From the NCBI GenBank assembly GCA_028554795.2, contig CM068842.1, forward strand, positions 23,718,590-23,782,589: a stretch of DNA of 64,000 nucleotides, given 5' to 3'. This stretch comes from Sinohyriopsis cumingii. Lineage: Eukaryota > Mollusca > Bivalvia > Unionida > Unionidae. Both the position numbers and the translations under genes were made by a program. Below the pieces are notes generated by a model. The model ran no database searches. It was not told the DNA's origin and worked only from the letters and a program-made list of their open reading frames with translations. Numbering within the stretch: the stretch's first letter is position 1; every line of letters begins with the position of its first letter. Positions 24,378-35,880 of this stretch are shown piece by piece.

Positions 24378-27300
24378 TATCGGGAGTCATAAAGGTGACC
24401 CGTTTTATAAATGAAACCAGGGAGCCCTAAAGATGTCCCGTCTTATACATGAATCCAGGGAGTCGTAAATGTGTCTACGCCCCAACCCTCACGTCGTCAG
24501 AAGATACGAAGGATCAGTTCTATGGGCAGCTGGATGAACAGATGCCCCAAAAACGAGCCACTATTCCTCCTCGGCGACTTTAATGCCAGAGTAGGTGCGG
24601 ACCACGAGTCATGGCCTACCTGCCTCGGATATCATGGCACTGGAAAGACCAACGAAAACGGTCAGAGACTGCTGGAGCTATGCACCTACCATGGCCTGTG
24701 CGTCACAAACACCTTCTTCAAGTGTAAGCCACAACACAAAGTGTCATGGAAACACCCCAGATCTCATCACTAGCACCAACTCGACTTGGTCATCACCAGG
24801 CGCTCTGCCCTTAACTGCGTCCTCTCCACCAGAACCTACCACAGTGCAGACTGCGACTCCGACCATGCCCTCGTGGGCAGCAGAGTGCGATTACAGCCAC
24901 ACACACTACACCGCTCAAAACCAAAAGGACGTCCTCGCATAAACACTGCGCAGATGTCAGTTCCTGCCAAGGTGGAGGAGTATGTGTCCGCCCTGGACAA
25001 GGCTCTCCAGGACCTGCCTGAGCACGACGCTACAGCCAAGTGGAACGCCATGAAGGGTGCCATCTACAGTACAGCTATGTCAACGTTTGGCAAGAAGGAA
25101 CGACCCAGCCAGGACTGGTTCAATGCACACCTATCAAGGATGGAACCACAAATCGAGGAGAAACGAAAAGCCTTCATAGCTTACAAAAAATGCCCCAATG
25201 AACGGACGCTTGCTGCTCTCAGAAGTGCCCGAAGTAACACCAAATGCATCGCTAGACAGTGCGCGAACGAGTACTGGCAACAACTGTGTGAAGGGATCCA
25301 GCGCAGTGCCGAGTCCGGACACATCCAAGGTATGTACAGTGGCATCAAGAAGGCTCTAGGCCCTACAGTGAAAGGGATCGCTCCCCTGAAATCTCTGATG
25401 GGAGAAAAGATCACAGACCGTGGGAAACAGATGGCCAGATGGGTGGAGCACTACTCAGAGCTATACTCCCGAGAAACATCAGTCACCGATGCAGCCCTCA
25501 GCAGCATAAAAAGTCTGCCCACCATGGAAGAACTCGACAAAGTGCCAACCTTAGAGGAGCTCAGCAAAGCAATCGACTCCCTTCCAAATGACAAAGCACC
25601 AGGTAGTGACAGCATCCCGCCTGAAGCTTTCAAACGTGGAAAACCAACATTGATTAAACCACTGCATGAGCTACTTTGCCTCTGCTGGGAGGAAGGAGTA
25701 GTCCCCCAAGACATGCGCGATGCCACAATTGTGACCCTGTACAAAAACAAGGGCGACCGCAGTGACTGTAATAATTACAGAGGGATCTCGCTCTTGAGTA
25801 TCGTTGGTAAAGTGTACGCCCGCATCACACTCAACAGGCTGCAGTTGCTGGCGGACCGTGTGTACCCGGAATCACAGTGCGGCTTCAGAGCAGGCAGGTC
25901 GACGATAGACATGATCTTCTCCCTACGACAACTCCAAGAGAAGAGCAGAGAGCAAGGTCAACCACTCTACATGATGTTCATCGACCTCACCAAGGCCTTT
26001 GACTTGGTCAGCAGGAAGGGCCTTTTTGAACTTCTGAGTAAGATTGGCTGCCCCCCAAAACTCCTCAGCATGATAATCTCTTTCCATGCAGATATGAAGG
26101 GAACAGTCCTGTATGATGGAACCTCCTCAACCTCCTTCCCAATTAACAGCGGCGTGAAGCAGGGCTGCGTGCTGCCACCAACACTTTTTGGGATCTTCTT
26201 CTCCCTACTCCTGTCCTACGCCTTCGACACGTCCACGGATGGCATATATCTACACACCAGGTCCGATGGGAGGCTGTTCAACCTGGCACGACTGCGCTCA
26301 AAGACCAAAGTGAGAGCTGTGCTCATCAGGGAGATGCTTTTTGCAGATGACGCAGCTCTTTTGACCAACACCGAGGAAGCCCTTCAGAGGCTGGGAGACC
26401 GTTTTGCTGATGCCTGCATGCAGTTTGGTCTCACCATCAGCTTGGAAAAAACAAATGTCAGCGTGCAAGATACCATCATTGCCCCTTCCATCAAAATCAA
26501 TGGTGTCACCCTGGAAGCAGTCAACAACTTTACCTACCTAGGGTCAACCATCATCAACACTCTCTCGATTGATATGGAGCTGGACAGAAGGATTGGAAAG
26601 GCAAACACCATCATGGCTCGATTAACAAAGAGGGTGTGGGAAAACAACGCGCTGACAGAGCACACCAAGGTCCGAGTCTACCAGGCCTGCGTTCTAAGCA
26701 CCCTTCTATATGGAAGTGAGACCTGGAGTACCTACATGAGACAAGAACGCCGGCTCAACTCCTTCCATATACGGTGCCTAAAACGCATCCTGAAAATCAG
26801 CTGACAAGACCGTGTCCCACACAGCGAGATCCTGCAGTATGCAAGTGCCCCCAGCATGTACTCCCTGCTGAGCAAACGCCGCCTTCGATGGCTGGGACAC
26901 GTCCGACGCATGGAGGATGGAAGGCTGCCAAAGGACATCCTATATGGACAGCTGGCCACTGGCACAAGAAGAATCGGACGCCCCTCACTCCGTTTTAAGG
27001 ATGTATGCAAGAGGGACATGAAGGCATGCAACTTTTCACGCGATGGCTGGGAAGAGCTGGCTGAGGACCGAGACACCTGAAGACTGACAGTAAACAATGG
27101 CATATCAGTCGCTGATGCGAGGAGAGGCCAGTTGGCGGCAGAGAAACGTAAGAGAAAGAAGAACGCGGCAGCAACCACAGTAACGCAGACTTCCCAGTAT
27201 ACCTGCACCAACTGCAATAGGGACTGTCACTCACGTATAGGCCTGCACAGCCACAGCAGAGACACGCAACACCCCAAGGGCGCTATTCGCATGGTCTTTC

Positions 27301-27421
27301 GAGACTGAGTCGCCAATGATGATGATATCGGGAGTCATAAAGGTGACCCATTTTGTAAATGAAACCAGGGAGCCCTAAAGATGTCCCGTCTTATACATGA
27401 ATCCAGGGAGTCTTAAATGTG
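24378..27421 (+). mobile_element. LINE-2 (this window): 5'-truncated non-LTR retrotransposon, 96-bp TSD
   Basis: The element covers 24474-27325. Direct copies of a 96-bp sequence flank it (24378-24473 and 27326-27421), differing at only 3 positions. It starts inside the endonuclease domain (VYAPTLTSSEDTK), so the 5' end is missing. The 3' end is 'gccaatgatgatga', a short GAT/ATG repeat and not poly-A. Protein order matches LINE-1, but sequence is clearly diverged, so they are different families of one lineage. Confidence 0.9.
24474..27308 (+). pseudogene. LINE-2 endonuclease-RT-zinc finger polyprotein, nearly open
   Basis: Apart from one frame change near 24520-24545, a single + frame runs from the endonuclease remnant to the final stop at 27306-27308. 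Landmarks: FLLGDFNARVGAD (about 24570), DSDHALVGSRVRL (about 24855), NYRGISLLSIVGKV (about 25775), FIDLTKAFDLVS (about 25980), NSGVKQGC (about 26145), catalytic FADD (about 26340) and TLLYGSETWSTY (about 26700). A C-terminal finger C-x2-C-x12-H-x5-H (CTNC...HSHSRDTQH) lies at about 27203-27270. Premature stops are TAG at 24771, TGA at 26802 and TGA at 27078. At each of these LINE-1 has tryptophan. It is a younger copy than LINE-1 but still inactive. Confidence 0.9.
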
Positions 27422-27542
27422 ACCCGTGTTATAAATGATTCCAGAGAGTCATAAAGGTAACCCGTGTTACCAATGAATCCAGGGGTCCCTAAAGGTGACC
27501 CGCGTTATAAATGAAATTAGGGAGCCATAAAGATGGCTCATG

Positions 27543-28789
27543 TTACAAGTCAGTATATAGTTCTCAACTTCCAAGAACTAACACGAACTAAATTTACACC
27601 CCCCCCCCCCTTAACAAAGCCCAATTTAACCAGTTTAATTGGGTATCTACCGTACCCACATAAGACTGATAGCGGTATACTGATGTGGCTTTATAATGAG
27701 AGACCTCTGTAATTTCCCAAAATATATATTTCGTTATAAAAGCATTAAATGCAATAATTGGTCCTGTAAGTCTCGTCAGTCCTTGTCAATGTTTATGCAA
27801 AAAAATAAAAATCATCATCTGTCTAGTTTTCGTACTGTTTCTCACGCGGATGTATCCCAGCTCCTAAATATCAGTGGACACAAGCTAAAATAGATGTATA
27901 ACATAAAGTTCGTCCCCTTTGATCAAAATCGTCTTGAGAATTCTGCAAAATATCCACTTGCAAACATAATGCTAAAATAGAGAAATAGCTATTCTAAAAT
28001 TTGCATTTTCAAGTGGTAAGTGCTTAAAAAGGAATTATTATTATTAATCGTGGTCTTCTTAGTCTGGTCTCAGATCTATGTTTAGTGACTCGCTGACTAC
28101 AGCACCGTTGATGTTTAGCATTACATGCTCTTCCCACCGAGGTCAAAAGCAGACGCTACTCAGCCTAATTGACGTATAAGATATACAAACAGGAAATTCG
28201 TCCTCTTTATGTCTGCCAAAGATTATCATTTACCGATGCAACACCAGCACACACATCAAAAACTACACTCTGGCAGAAGCTGTGTTTTCTTTATTTCTTT
28301 CATTGTATTGCTACGTTTTAAAAAAAAATGTATAGTTATGACAGCCATGTTTTTTTTTTTTTGGGGGGGGGGGGCGCGTTGTTCTTTATATAAGATATAG
28401 CCGAAACTGTATGTTTTAGCGTGTGCTATAAGACTCTGGAACATCATTGCTGAAAACTTACTATCCCGTCCCCGTCCCCCTAAAAAAAGAATGAGCCCTA
28501 AACAACCGGAACACGTTTCCTAGACAGGGTCAAAAGTATGCCCATGACACGCTTCAAGTACAGTAGGGGTTCCATACCATAGACCCCTGACTACTTGTTT
28601 ACGTCCCCAACTTATGATATTATGATATTCATGTATACTTACCTCTAGAATAACCTAATTTAGACAATTTTGCTATCACGTTTGATATTGTTTGTATTGG
28701 CTGATATCCAAGGGTCTGTTACAACAATTTCAGGTTTTACAGCTGTTCAGTTTTTAAACTAAGCAATTACTTCGATATTACGAGCCCCT
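27543..28789. other. non-coding, no gene recognised
   Basis: AT-rich, with a C-run at about 27599 and a T-run/G-run pair at about 28350-28374. No coding segment could be supported. Confidence 0.55.
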
Positions 28790-28794
28790 TTGGT

Positions 28795-29032
28795 CCGTTC
28801 GTTCATGGGGTCCCTGAGAGGCCATGTGGACTAATGCTCCCCTTTCTAGTTTACATCTTTGTGTGCGTGGGTTCGAGTATCGGCTCGACTAACATAGATA
28901 TTTCAGAAAGCTTGCCGGTAGCTTTTCTTGATTTGATGGTTCTTCTCGGCTTCTTCCTCCACCAAATAAACTGGTCACATGCATATACTATCATCTGCTG
29001 AAAATTGGCGTTAAACCCCCACAAAACCTTCC
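28795..29032 (+). mobile_element. tRNA-derived SINE, family A
   Basis: A diverged tRNA-like head has B-box-like gtgggttcgagtatc at about 28867. A conserved centre reads gaaagcttgccggtagcttt, and the end reads gctgaaaattggcgttaaac. The same centre and tail occur, reverse-complemented, at 39790-40051 and 40366-40620. Confidence 0.75.
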
Positions 29033-29988
29033 GTTCACAATACTTGCGACTTGATTCTTACGAAAAAGGATTGACACTAGTCAAATGACTTGCGACATGA
29101 ACTGACAAGACATGGACATGTGGACTTGTGTAACATCCCAATATTTCTGAATCTTTCTTGAAGAGCTTGATGAACAAATTTCAGACAAAATGGGAATCTT
29201 AAATAATTATTTCAGGGGATAAAAAGTAAGGAAGTGCGCATTTAGTAGAAAATTTGCTATTTGTTTGCAGTGGGGAAAAAAAGCGCAAAGATTAATACTT
29301 TTAGGGAATAAGACAAACAAATAATACGAAGTCGCGATTCCCCAAGGAAATAAATCATATACGACAGTTTAATAACTTTGTCGTGTTCATTTCATTTGGA
29401 ATCCATTCAGTTAATGGACACCGCGGCCACTACACCCACCCCGACCCACCGAAAGAAAAAAAAAACAGCTCGAAACAATCAGAACACGTTTCCTAGACAA
29501 AATCAAAAGAATGCCCAGGAAACGCATACAAACCAGAAATTGTTGCGAGTAGACCATTGGATATCATCCAAACTATTTTATCGATATATATCCAAACGCT
29601 TCAGTATCACGGACGAACGTTCGGATCGCTTGATTGGTACCAATACAGAGTTCACGCAAATTTCCAATTATCTCATACATCTATGCTATTTATCGAATAA
29701 AACATCTAAGCATATTGAGACAAACGCAAAATACGGTTATTAATTTGACTATTTGACTGATAAAATGGTTTCCATTTCTTCTCCGTCTGTCTATTTCGGT
29801 ATAAACGAAGACTTAGGTTTTTCAACGCGTCTAAAAAATGACATTGCAGGTTGTGCTCTGCCAGTGTGAAACACTAACAAATGAACAAAATGAACATTCT
29901 ATAAAATAAAACAAACAAACAATAAATCAGCCTATGAGTCGTTAAACAGCCCATCATTCTAAAATTGGATGGTTATTCTTTTATCTAG
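29033..29988. other. non-coding, no gene recognised
   Basis: Nothing supported. It precedes the first candidate exon of the host gene. A signal-peptide exon may lie here or further upstream but I could not identify one. Confidence 0.5.
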
Positions 29989-30147
29989 AATATTGGTACA
30001 CGGTATGTATTTTGAGTTCTATTATACAAGTGTGCAACTCGAGTGATAATTCAATCCAATTGCCATTTGTAACATTTAGTTTGGCAACCTCAACTTACAA
30101 TAAAAGTACAACGACTTGCAAAACTTTGCCTGCTTGCATAGAAGATG
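29989..30147 (+). CDS. host gene, candidate exon 1 (upstream-most seen)
   Basis: Candidate exon after a pyrimidine-rich acceptor (ttcttttatctag). It is open in the frame reading YWYTVCILSSIIQVCNSSDN and then TYNKSTTTCKTLPACIED. It has four cysteines and a Thr-rich end, like exon 9. The donor (gtgact) is non-ideal, but it leaves phase 1, which the next exon requires. It is less certain than the other exons; the frame itself runs on to a stop at 30194. Any signal peptide would lie further upstream. Confidence 0.4.
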
Positions 30148-30771
30148 GTGACTTCCCGAAAATTATTCTGATAGTGGAGAGTGCAATGCGCTAGCTTGGC
30201 CTGTTTTGGGGAGGAGTAATTACCCCCATCCCCATGTTACCACTACCTACTGTATTTTAAATAATTTCGTGCGAACGGATTAGCGTGCAGACCCAGTTTC
30301 GCCTGTCTTGGAAATAACATTTTATTATTTGTTTATTATTGTCGAAAGATGGAATACAATTCATATTGATTAATATCCTTTATAGATCAGGAAACGCGTT
30401 GTTGATCCCGTTATCGCGAGAGTAGATTGTAAAGGTTGTTCCGAATTAATGGCACAGCTCATACGGCTAATTACAATCAGTATAATAAAGTACAGTCCAT
30501 ATTATGTTTTGGTGACAATAAAACCACTAGTAAGATAAAGACTTTTAAGCATAATGCTAGTTCTTATATTCAAGGTTTTCAAATCAAGAGCGCGAAATAA
30601 CTTTTTTTTAAAAAAACAGTTAGATGGTTAAAATTATGCCCTGAATAGATTTAAAACGCAGGAGGCCCATGAGTCCCCACCATGGGTTTCATCTCACAGA
30701 CCCCTTCCTTACTTGTTTACGCTCCCGCACCCAGTCCCCCTAAAAACAAAAACAAAACTATATAAAAAAAA

Positions 30772-30915
30772 GACCTTGGTAGCTCAGCTGGTAGAGCACC
30801 TGACTCGTAATCAAAGGATCGAGGGTTCGATACCCACCCAGAGCAGTCAGAGTCATTACTTTGGGAAAGGCACTTTTCTTCCATATCCTATTGCTATTAA
30901 TGTTATAAAAGTGCT
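30772..30915 (+). mobile_element. tRNA-derived SINE, family D (degenerate tRNA-Thr-like head)
   Basis: The head has an A box tagctcagctggtagagca, a CGT anticodon-like loop (ctcgtaa) and a B box gggttcgatac. The acceptor stem has several mismatches, and so does the lower anticodon stem. The tail contains gggaaaggcactttt, a wording common after tRNA-like heads in invertebrate SINEs. It is therefore called a SINE or tRNA pseudogene and not a functional tRNA. Confidence 0.7.
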
Positions 30916-31059
30916 GCTAAAACAGACAGACAGCCTGCTCCTTCGCCCCCTCCACTCCCGAAAAAACCACACCCAACATTTTCCGCTACTGTTATTAACT
31001 GGAGATTGGCTCTATACCAATGTGAATACCGCTCAATACAAGATTTACCAACACAGGTA

Positions 31060-31081
31060 ATCATATTATTATTATTATTAA

Positions 31082-31126
<45 letters not shown>

Positions 31127-31150
31127 CATTATTATTAATGTTGTTATTAT
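31060..31150. repeat. (ATT)n microsatellite
   Basis: More than 20 ATT trinucleotides with a few interruptions. The poly-Leu/poly-Ile frames through it are artefacts. Confidence 0.95.
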
Positions 31151-31919
31151 TAATAGTAGTAGTAGTATTGTTGTTGTTACGTAAAATTTATTAGGACCAG
31201 AGAGACAGTGATACATAAACACGATTGTGTATGTTTTTTCTAAGTCGACATAAAAAAACGAATACGTCGAGGTGGTATGGCTGAGACGGAATGATACGCA
31301 TATCAAACTCGTTCTTTCCTAAGACTAGGAACTAATGCAATTCTGTATTCATTACATAATCCCGTTTTTACTGCTTTCCAAATATCTTTAGGAAAAACAG
31401 TATGAATGGAATTTAAATCAAATTGTAATTTATGAAAGTTCGATTTAGTACACTGAAAGCATATACTTTTGGACGCCGGTGTAAACGTGTAGTCTGTGTG
31501 TGCGATATTGATATATGGCATGAACGTACGTACCGACCACAAGATTAGCCATGTAAGATTAAATAGGTATGTAATCAATAAGAGAAGAACATTTATTTCA
31601 CAAGCTTCATATGCATAGTTTGAGAAGCCAGGCCGAGACATATTCGTATGCTATAGCAAACAAGTTGTTTACCTGACCCAGAACAAAGCATTAATATGGT
31701 TTTGTATTTATTACATATACTCTCTTTGATGATTTCAGAATATTTGTACAGATCTAGTGTGAATGGAATGTAAAACTATCTGATATTTGTACAAGTTCTA
31801 TTTCGATGCATCAAAGAATGTCGACGATCTGACGCCAGTAAAAACGTTTAAATAGTTCTAACATGAGCGTGCAGTATGAAAATATCCGCAGATAATCCAT
31901 GAATGATCTAATAAGTATT
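31151..31919. other. non-coding, no gene recognised
   Basis: Intronic if exon 1 is real. Two diverged stretches (about 31320-31520 and 31690-31860) resemble each other ('aacaaagcattaatatggtt' type, 'gtgaatggaatgtaaa', 'cgatg/gccggtgtaaacgt'), suggesting an old duplicated repeat. Confidence 0.4.
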
Positions 31920-31921
31920 GT

Positions 31922-32462
31922 AACACACATGGGGCATATGCTATTTGCATTCCGTAACATAGGGTATATGCTGTTTGCATTCCGTAACATAGGGCATATG
32001 CTATTTGCATTCCGTAACACAGGGTATATGCTATTTGTATTCCGTAACACAGGGCATGTTATTTGCATTCCGTAACATAGGGCATATTCTATTAGCATTC
32101 CGTAACATAGGGCGTATGTTATTTGCATTCCGTAACAAAGGGTATATGCTATTTGCATTACGTAACATAGGGCGTATGTTATTTGCATTCCGTAACAAAG
32201 GGTATATGCTATTTGTATTCCGTAACACAGGGCATGTTATTTGCATTCCGTAACATAGGGCATATGCTATTTGCATTCCGTAACACAGGGCATATTCTAT
32301 TAGCATTCCGTAACATAGGGCGTATGTTATTTGCATTCCGTAACAAAGGGTATATGCTATTTGCATTACGTAACAAAAGGTATATGCTATTTGCATTACG
32401 TAACACAGGCCTATTCTATTTGCATTACGTAACACAGGGCATATGCTATTTGCATTCCGTTT
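31922..32462. repeat. 30-bp satellite carrying an octamer (POU/Oct) motif
   Basis: About 18 copies of gcatatgctatttgcattcc + gtaacatagg. ATTTGCAT, the reverse complement of the octamer ATGCAAAT, is perfect in about 13 copies by my count; others read ATTTGTAT, TGTTTGCAT or ATTAGCAT. Because 30 is divisible by 3, several frames stay open on both strands; these are not genes. Confidence 0.9.
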
Positions 32463-33095
32463 ATACATTTATTAGATTTTAGTGATTATTTTTGTTTGAC
32501 TATGGGGAGTCCGTATTGTGAAGATATTTCTCAAACCGAATAACTAGCCCGTTACTAGGAGTGGACGTCATAATGTAAAGTATTTACAAGACTTTATGGC
32601 ATCATATATGAGTTTCATAAAATGGACCCTGCCCTCATTTCTTTACATCAGAAATTCTCGTGGCACTTTCACTCGTGGAATAATTTTGTGTATTAGGTGC
32701 TTTGGTCGTGTGTTGTAGTACGAGGTATAAATTACCACTCTACGGCTAGGAAAAGTGGACTGATAAATCATATGAATGTGAAGTAAGAAACATCGTGCAA
32801 TTGTGAAATTCTCATGAATGTCTGATCGTTAGTTAATTAGAGGAAACTTATTTGTGGTATTAGCGCGTATAAGAACCCTTCAGTTGTATTAAGGTCCTCC
32901 ATGCACCTCAATATTCCATAATAGGGAAAACATGGACCCCAAGCCAGGCTCACGCAAGTGTTCGGCATTGTTTGATTCGCTTGGTAGTGACATGCTGTTC
33001 GAGCCTCTTGCGTGTTACAGTATGTACTAAATACAAAGAAAATTCCTGTCATTAGTTGTTTGCAATAACGTAGTTTATGTACAATCTTTTCCCAG
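32463..33095. other. non-coding intron sequence
   Basis: Nothing recognised before the acceptor (acaatcttttcccag) of the next exon. Confidence 0.5.
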
Positions 33096-33240
33096 CCTTT
33101 TATGTCATCGGGACTAGTGCAGAGTGCAGCCTTGAGGAGGCAGAACTTAGAGCGGCAGAGTACGGAAAGCAGTTTGATTCCGAGGCTGCCGACTTCAGGA
33201 AGACTTCCAAGGGTTCAGATTCACTCATGATACTTTGTAT
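33096..33240 (+). CDS. host gene, exon 2
   Basis: Strong acceptor (ctttttcccag type) and a strong donor (gtaagt). The frame reads FYVIGTSAECSLEEAELRAA then EYGKQFDSEAADFRKTS, is Glu/Ala-rich and probably helical, with a Cys near each end. It enters in phase 1 and leaves in phase 2, matching exon 3. The C-x-EEA-x-L pattern resembles exon 10 (ACVTEADRQL), which has the same phases, suggesting a duplicated domain. Confidence 0.75.
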
Positions 33241-33286
33241 GTAAGTACATACCCTTCTCCTATATTTTATCCATAGTTCTCTCTCT

Positions 33287-33540
33287 GACCGTTCCGGTGG
33301 CCAAGTGGTTAGAGCGTCCGGGTTCGAACCCCCTGCCGAGTCATACTAAAGACTTATAAAAATGGTACTAACAACTGCCTCGCTTGGCATTCAGCATTAA
33401 GAGGTTAGTGTTACGACTGGTTGGCCTGGTTTGAGAACAATGTGAATGTGTGGGACATCATACTACATATCTGCGGCATGATGCCCCAGTGCTAGACATC
33501 ACTGTAAACTGCCACATTGCAGAGATCGTAGCGATATGAC
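33287..33540 (+). mobile_element. tRNA-derived SINE, family B
   Basis: Head: accgttccggtggccaagtg with ggttagagc (A box), then ccgggttcgaacccc (B box). The anticodon part looks deleted. The body ends actgccacattgcagagatc + gtagcgatatgac. Reverse-complement copies lie at 51125-51405 and 62443-62668. Confidence 0.8.
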
Positions 33541-33574
33541 TGAAAAATTGTTAAAGCTACACTACAAATCCAAA

Positions 33575-33576
<2 letters not shown>

Positions 33577-33632
<56 letters not shown>
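33577..33632. repeat. (CT)n microsatellite
   Basis: About 27 CT dinucleotides in the intron. Confidence 0.95.
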
Positions 33633-33633
<1 letters not shown>

Positions 33634-34515
33634 CAATCTAAATTTAATGTCATATGGCTGATATTTCAATTGATACCTTTTTAATGCAACATTGTATCTC
33701 TAAAACGCACGTCATAACCCCCCCCCTCCCCCGCATTATACTTTAAAATTTAACTTACCCGAAAGAACAGCAACATTCAGTCTACATATTGTACGGTAAG
33801 GTTTAGGCTTTCTCTTTGTATGTTAAGGTTTAGCGGTTTTTTGTGTCTTTTTATAAATGATGCTTTTCTCGTCTTCCTCTGACTTTTTGTCTTTAACATG
33901 GAATTATTGAATTATTATGCAATTAATATTTGCATGCTTCTATCATGCATCGTTCTATGCTGTCTTGGAGATAATTCAACTACTATTATTCCGAAGAAAA
34001 CACAAACCCTTTGGGAACAGCATCTTCGCTAGCCAAGGTTCTGATATGTTAACCCTATCACCAAACCCCTTGGCCGATCGAACATATATTTTAGTGCTTT
34101 GTCCTAGCCACATATGTTGGATTTCATGAGTTGCCTCCCTTAGTATTTATTGCCAACTAACCAGTAGTGTGTAACAGCGGTGAACTGTATATAGGTAGAA
34201 AATGGCGGAGGCAATTAACTTCAAAAGGAAAGTATGACAATGTACCAGAGAAAAAACATTGCAGATGTATTTACTTATTTACGAGTCCATTCAAGGTATG
34301 TACTTCCTTTATCTCGATCATGTAGGAACATTGTTTAAATTTGAACAACTTAATAGCTGCTCGATCCGTCAAGGTAAAGATAGTGTTAACATATCTGAAC
34401 ATTGGCTAGCGAAGATGATGGGAACAGAAGATCTTGCTATTTATTCCATTGATCAAATAAGCTATGAAGTTATGGAAGCAAATTGGATATATTGTTATTC
34501 TGTTACTTAAATCAG

Positions 34516-34649
34516 AGAGAAGCTGAACGGAAGTGAAACGTCCGCTGATTTTTGGAACTCCACAAACTCTTGTTTGCCGGAAGAAGTCGATTATGTCATA
34601 CAGCAGTGGAATGAAACGGAGAAAGATGTAAACGAATTATGTATAGACG
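34516..34649 (+). CDS. host gene, exon 3
   Basis: The acceptor is ttattctgttacttaaatcag and the donor gtaaga. The frame reads EKLNGSETSADFWNSTNSCL then PEEVDYVIQQWNETEKDVNE, ending LCID. Two N-x-S/T sites (NGS, NST) plus NET are possible N-glycosylation sites, which fits an extracellular protein. It enters in phase 2 and leaves in phase 1, matching exons 2 and 4. Confidence 0.75.
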
Positions 34650-34897
34650 GTAAGAATGCCTTGTCTTGTCAAAGCGTATCAAAAGAAGTTATTTAAGATA
34701 AGTAAGTGGAAAGTACAACGACTGTGTCACTCTTGCTGAATCTCAAATGAATAAAACAATATTCATTTTTAGACCGACAAAAATTTATTAAAACTTTTGG
34801 TGTGAAATGTTTGAAGATTTAATGTATTACTTTAATCTATTCCAGTCTTATTACATTTAAATTGCCGGATTCAGCGCATTTTATTTCAAAATATACA

Positions 34898-35130
<233 letters not shown>

Positions 35131-35161
35131 CTATTGGTTTCACTGATGGCTTGTGTAAAGC

Positions 35162-35497
35162 CTAGGACTTTACCCATTTTTGCATGCGGTTAGGCTTACG
35201 TCGGGTTTTGCCGTGCAGTGCTAGGCAGTTGACAGCGATATTCAGCTCAGCGATCACACCAAGGGCGCGACGCTTGCACACGATCGCAGCGAAACGCTTA
35301 TATAACCCTCTAGACTTTTCGCTCCACCGACTCGGGTCCGGACGGCGTTTGTATTTCGCGAGTAAGATAGTGTTCTTGATGATTTTACCTCCCAGCTCTT
35401 GTTCCGCTTCAAATACTTTCTCGCGTTGGTAGCTTTGAGAGTCCAGTACAGTTCTTCTATTAATAGTGTCAGCGCGATGTATAATGTCTCGCCACAC
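35162..35497 (-). pseudogene. coding remnant, block B, 3'-most on the minus strand
   Basis: A 111-codon frame (WRDIIHRADTINRRTVLDSQ, then QREKVFEAEQELGGKIIKNT) rich in Lys, Arg and Glu. The weaker continuation upstream on the minus strand (35500-35820) is broken among frames. Composition argues for a translated ancestor. No domain is recognised. It is the end of the decayed antisense block inside the third host intron. Confidence 0.4.
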
Positions 35498-35880
35498 AGT
35501 CCTTATTTGGAAACATTACGCTCGGATGCAACATGCACACGCGCCTCCAACCAATTATCTGTCTTTGATAGTACAACTGGCGTGCAGTCATAAATTATTC
35601 TGGGAATTATACAACCCTGGGGAAACATATACTTCTCCGACGATTGTTTATAAGTTTCCAGGTTTTCCTACAACCGCATTGATTACGCCTCTGTTTGGCG
35701 TCGTCTACTGTCGTTCTCGTTTTTGCCCAAGATCTGTTACACGGACAAGTGCGTCATTGCTGAATATCAGTCTGGAGCTTGCTTTTGTCGAGGCAACGCA
35801 GGTTCGATATAAATAACGGTTGATGTTATCGTGATTGATTTGTTGCTGAATATTACTTCATCGTTGTAGAAACAATCTTT

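Larger units (their letters stand above)
24340..27542. repeat. 38-bp satellite, split by LINE-2
   Basis: The unit is of the type atgaatccagggagtcataa + aggtgacccgtgttataa. Units lie at about 24340-24473 and resume at 27326-27542, with LINE-2 between. Units are about 75 percent alike by eye, except for the 96-bp duplicated part flanking the LINE. Confidence 0.85.

Noticed and set aside
30772-30844. tRNA-Thr (CGT) gene
   Set aside because: The boxes and anticodon loop are present, but the acceptor and anticodon stems have several mismatches and a SINE-type tail follows. Called a SINE head.
31006-31306. Poly-Leu and poly-Ile frames resembling membrane peptides
   Set aside because: Translation of the (ATT)n microsatellite.
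31811-32482. Several overlapping long frames on both strands rich in repeated short peptides
   Set aside because: They arise because the satellite unit is 30 bp and lacks stops in several frames. Period and strand symmetry fit a DNA repeat, not a protein.
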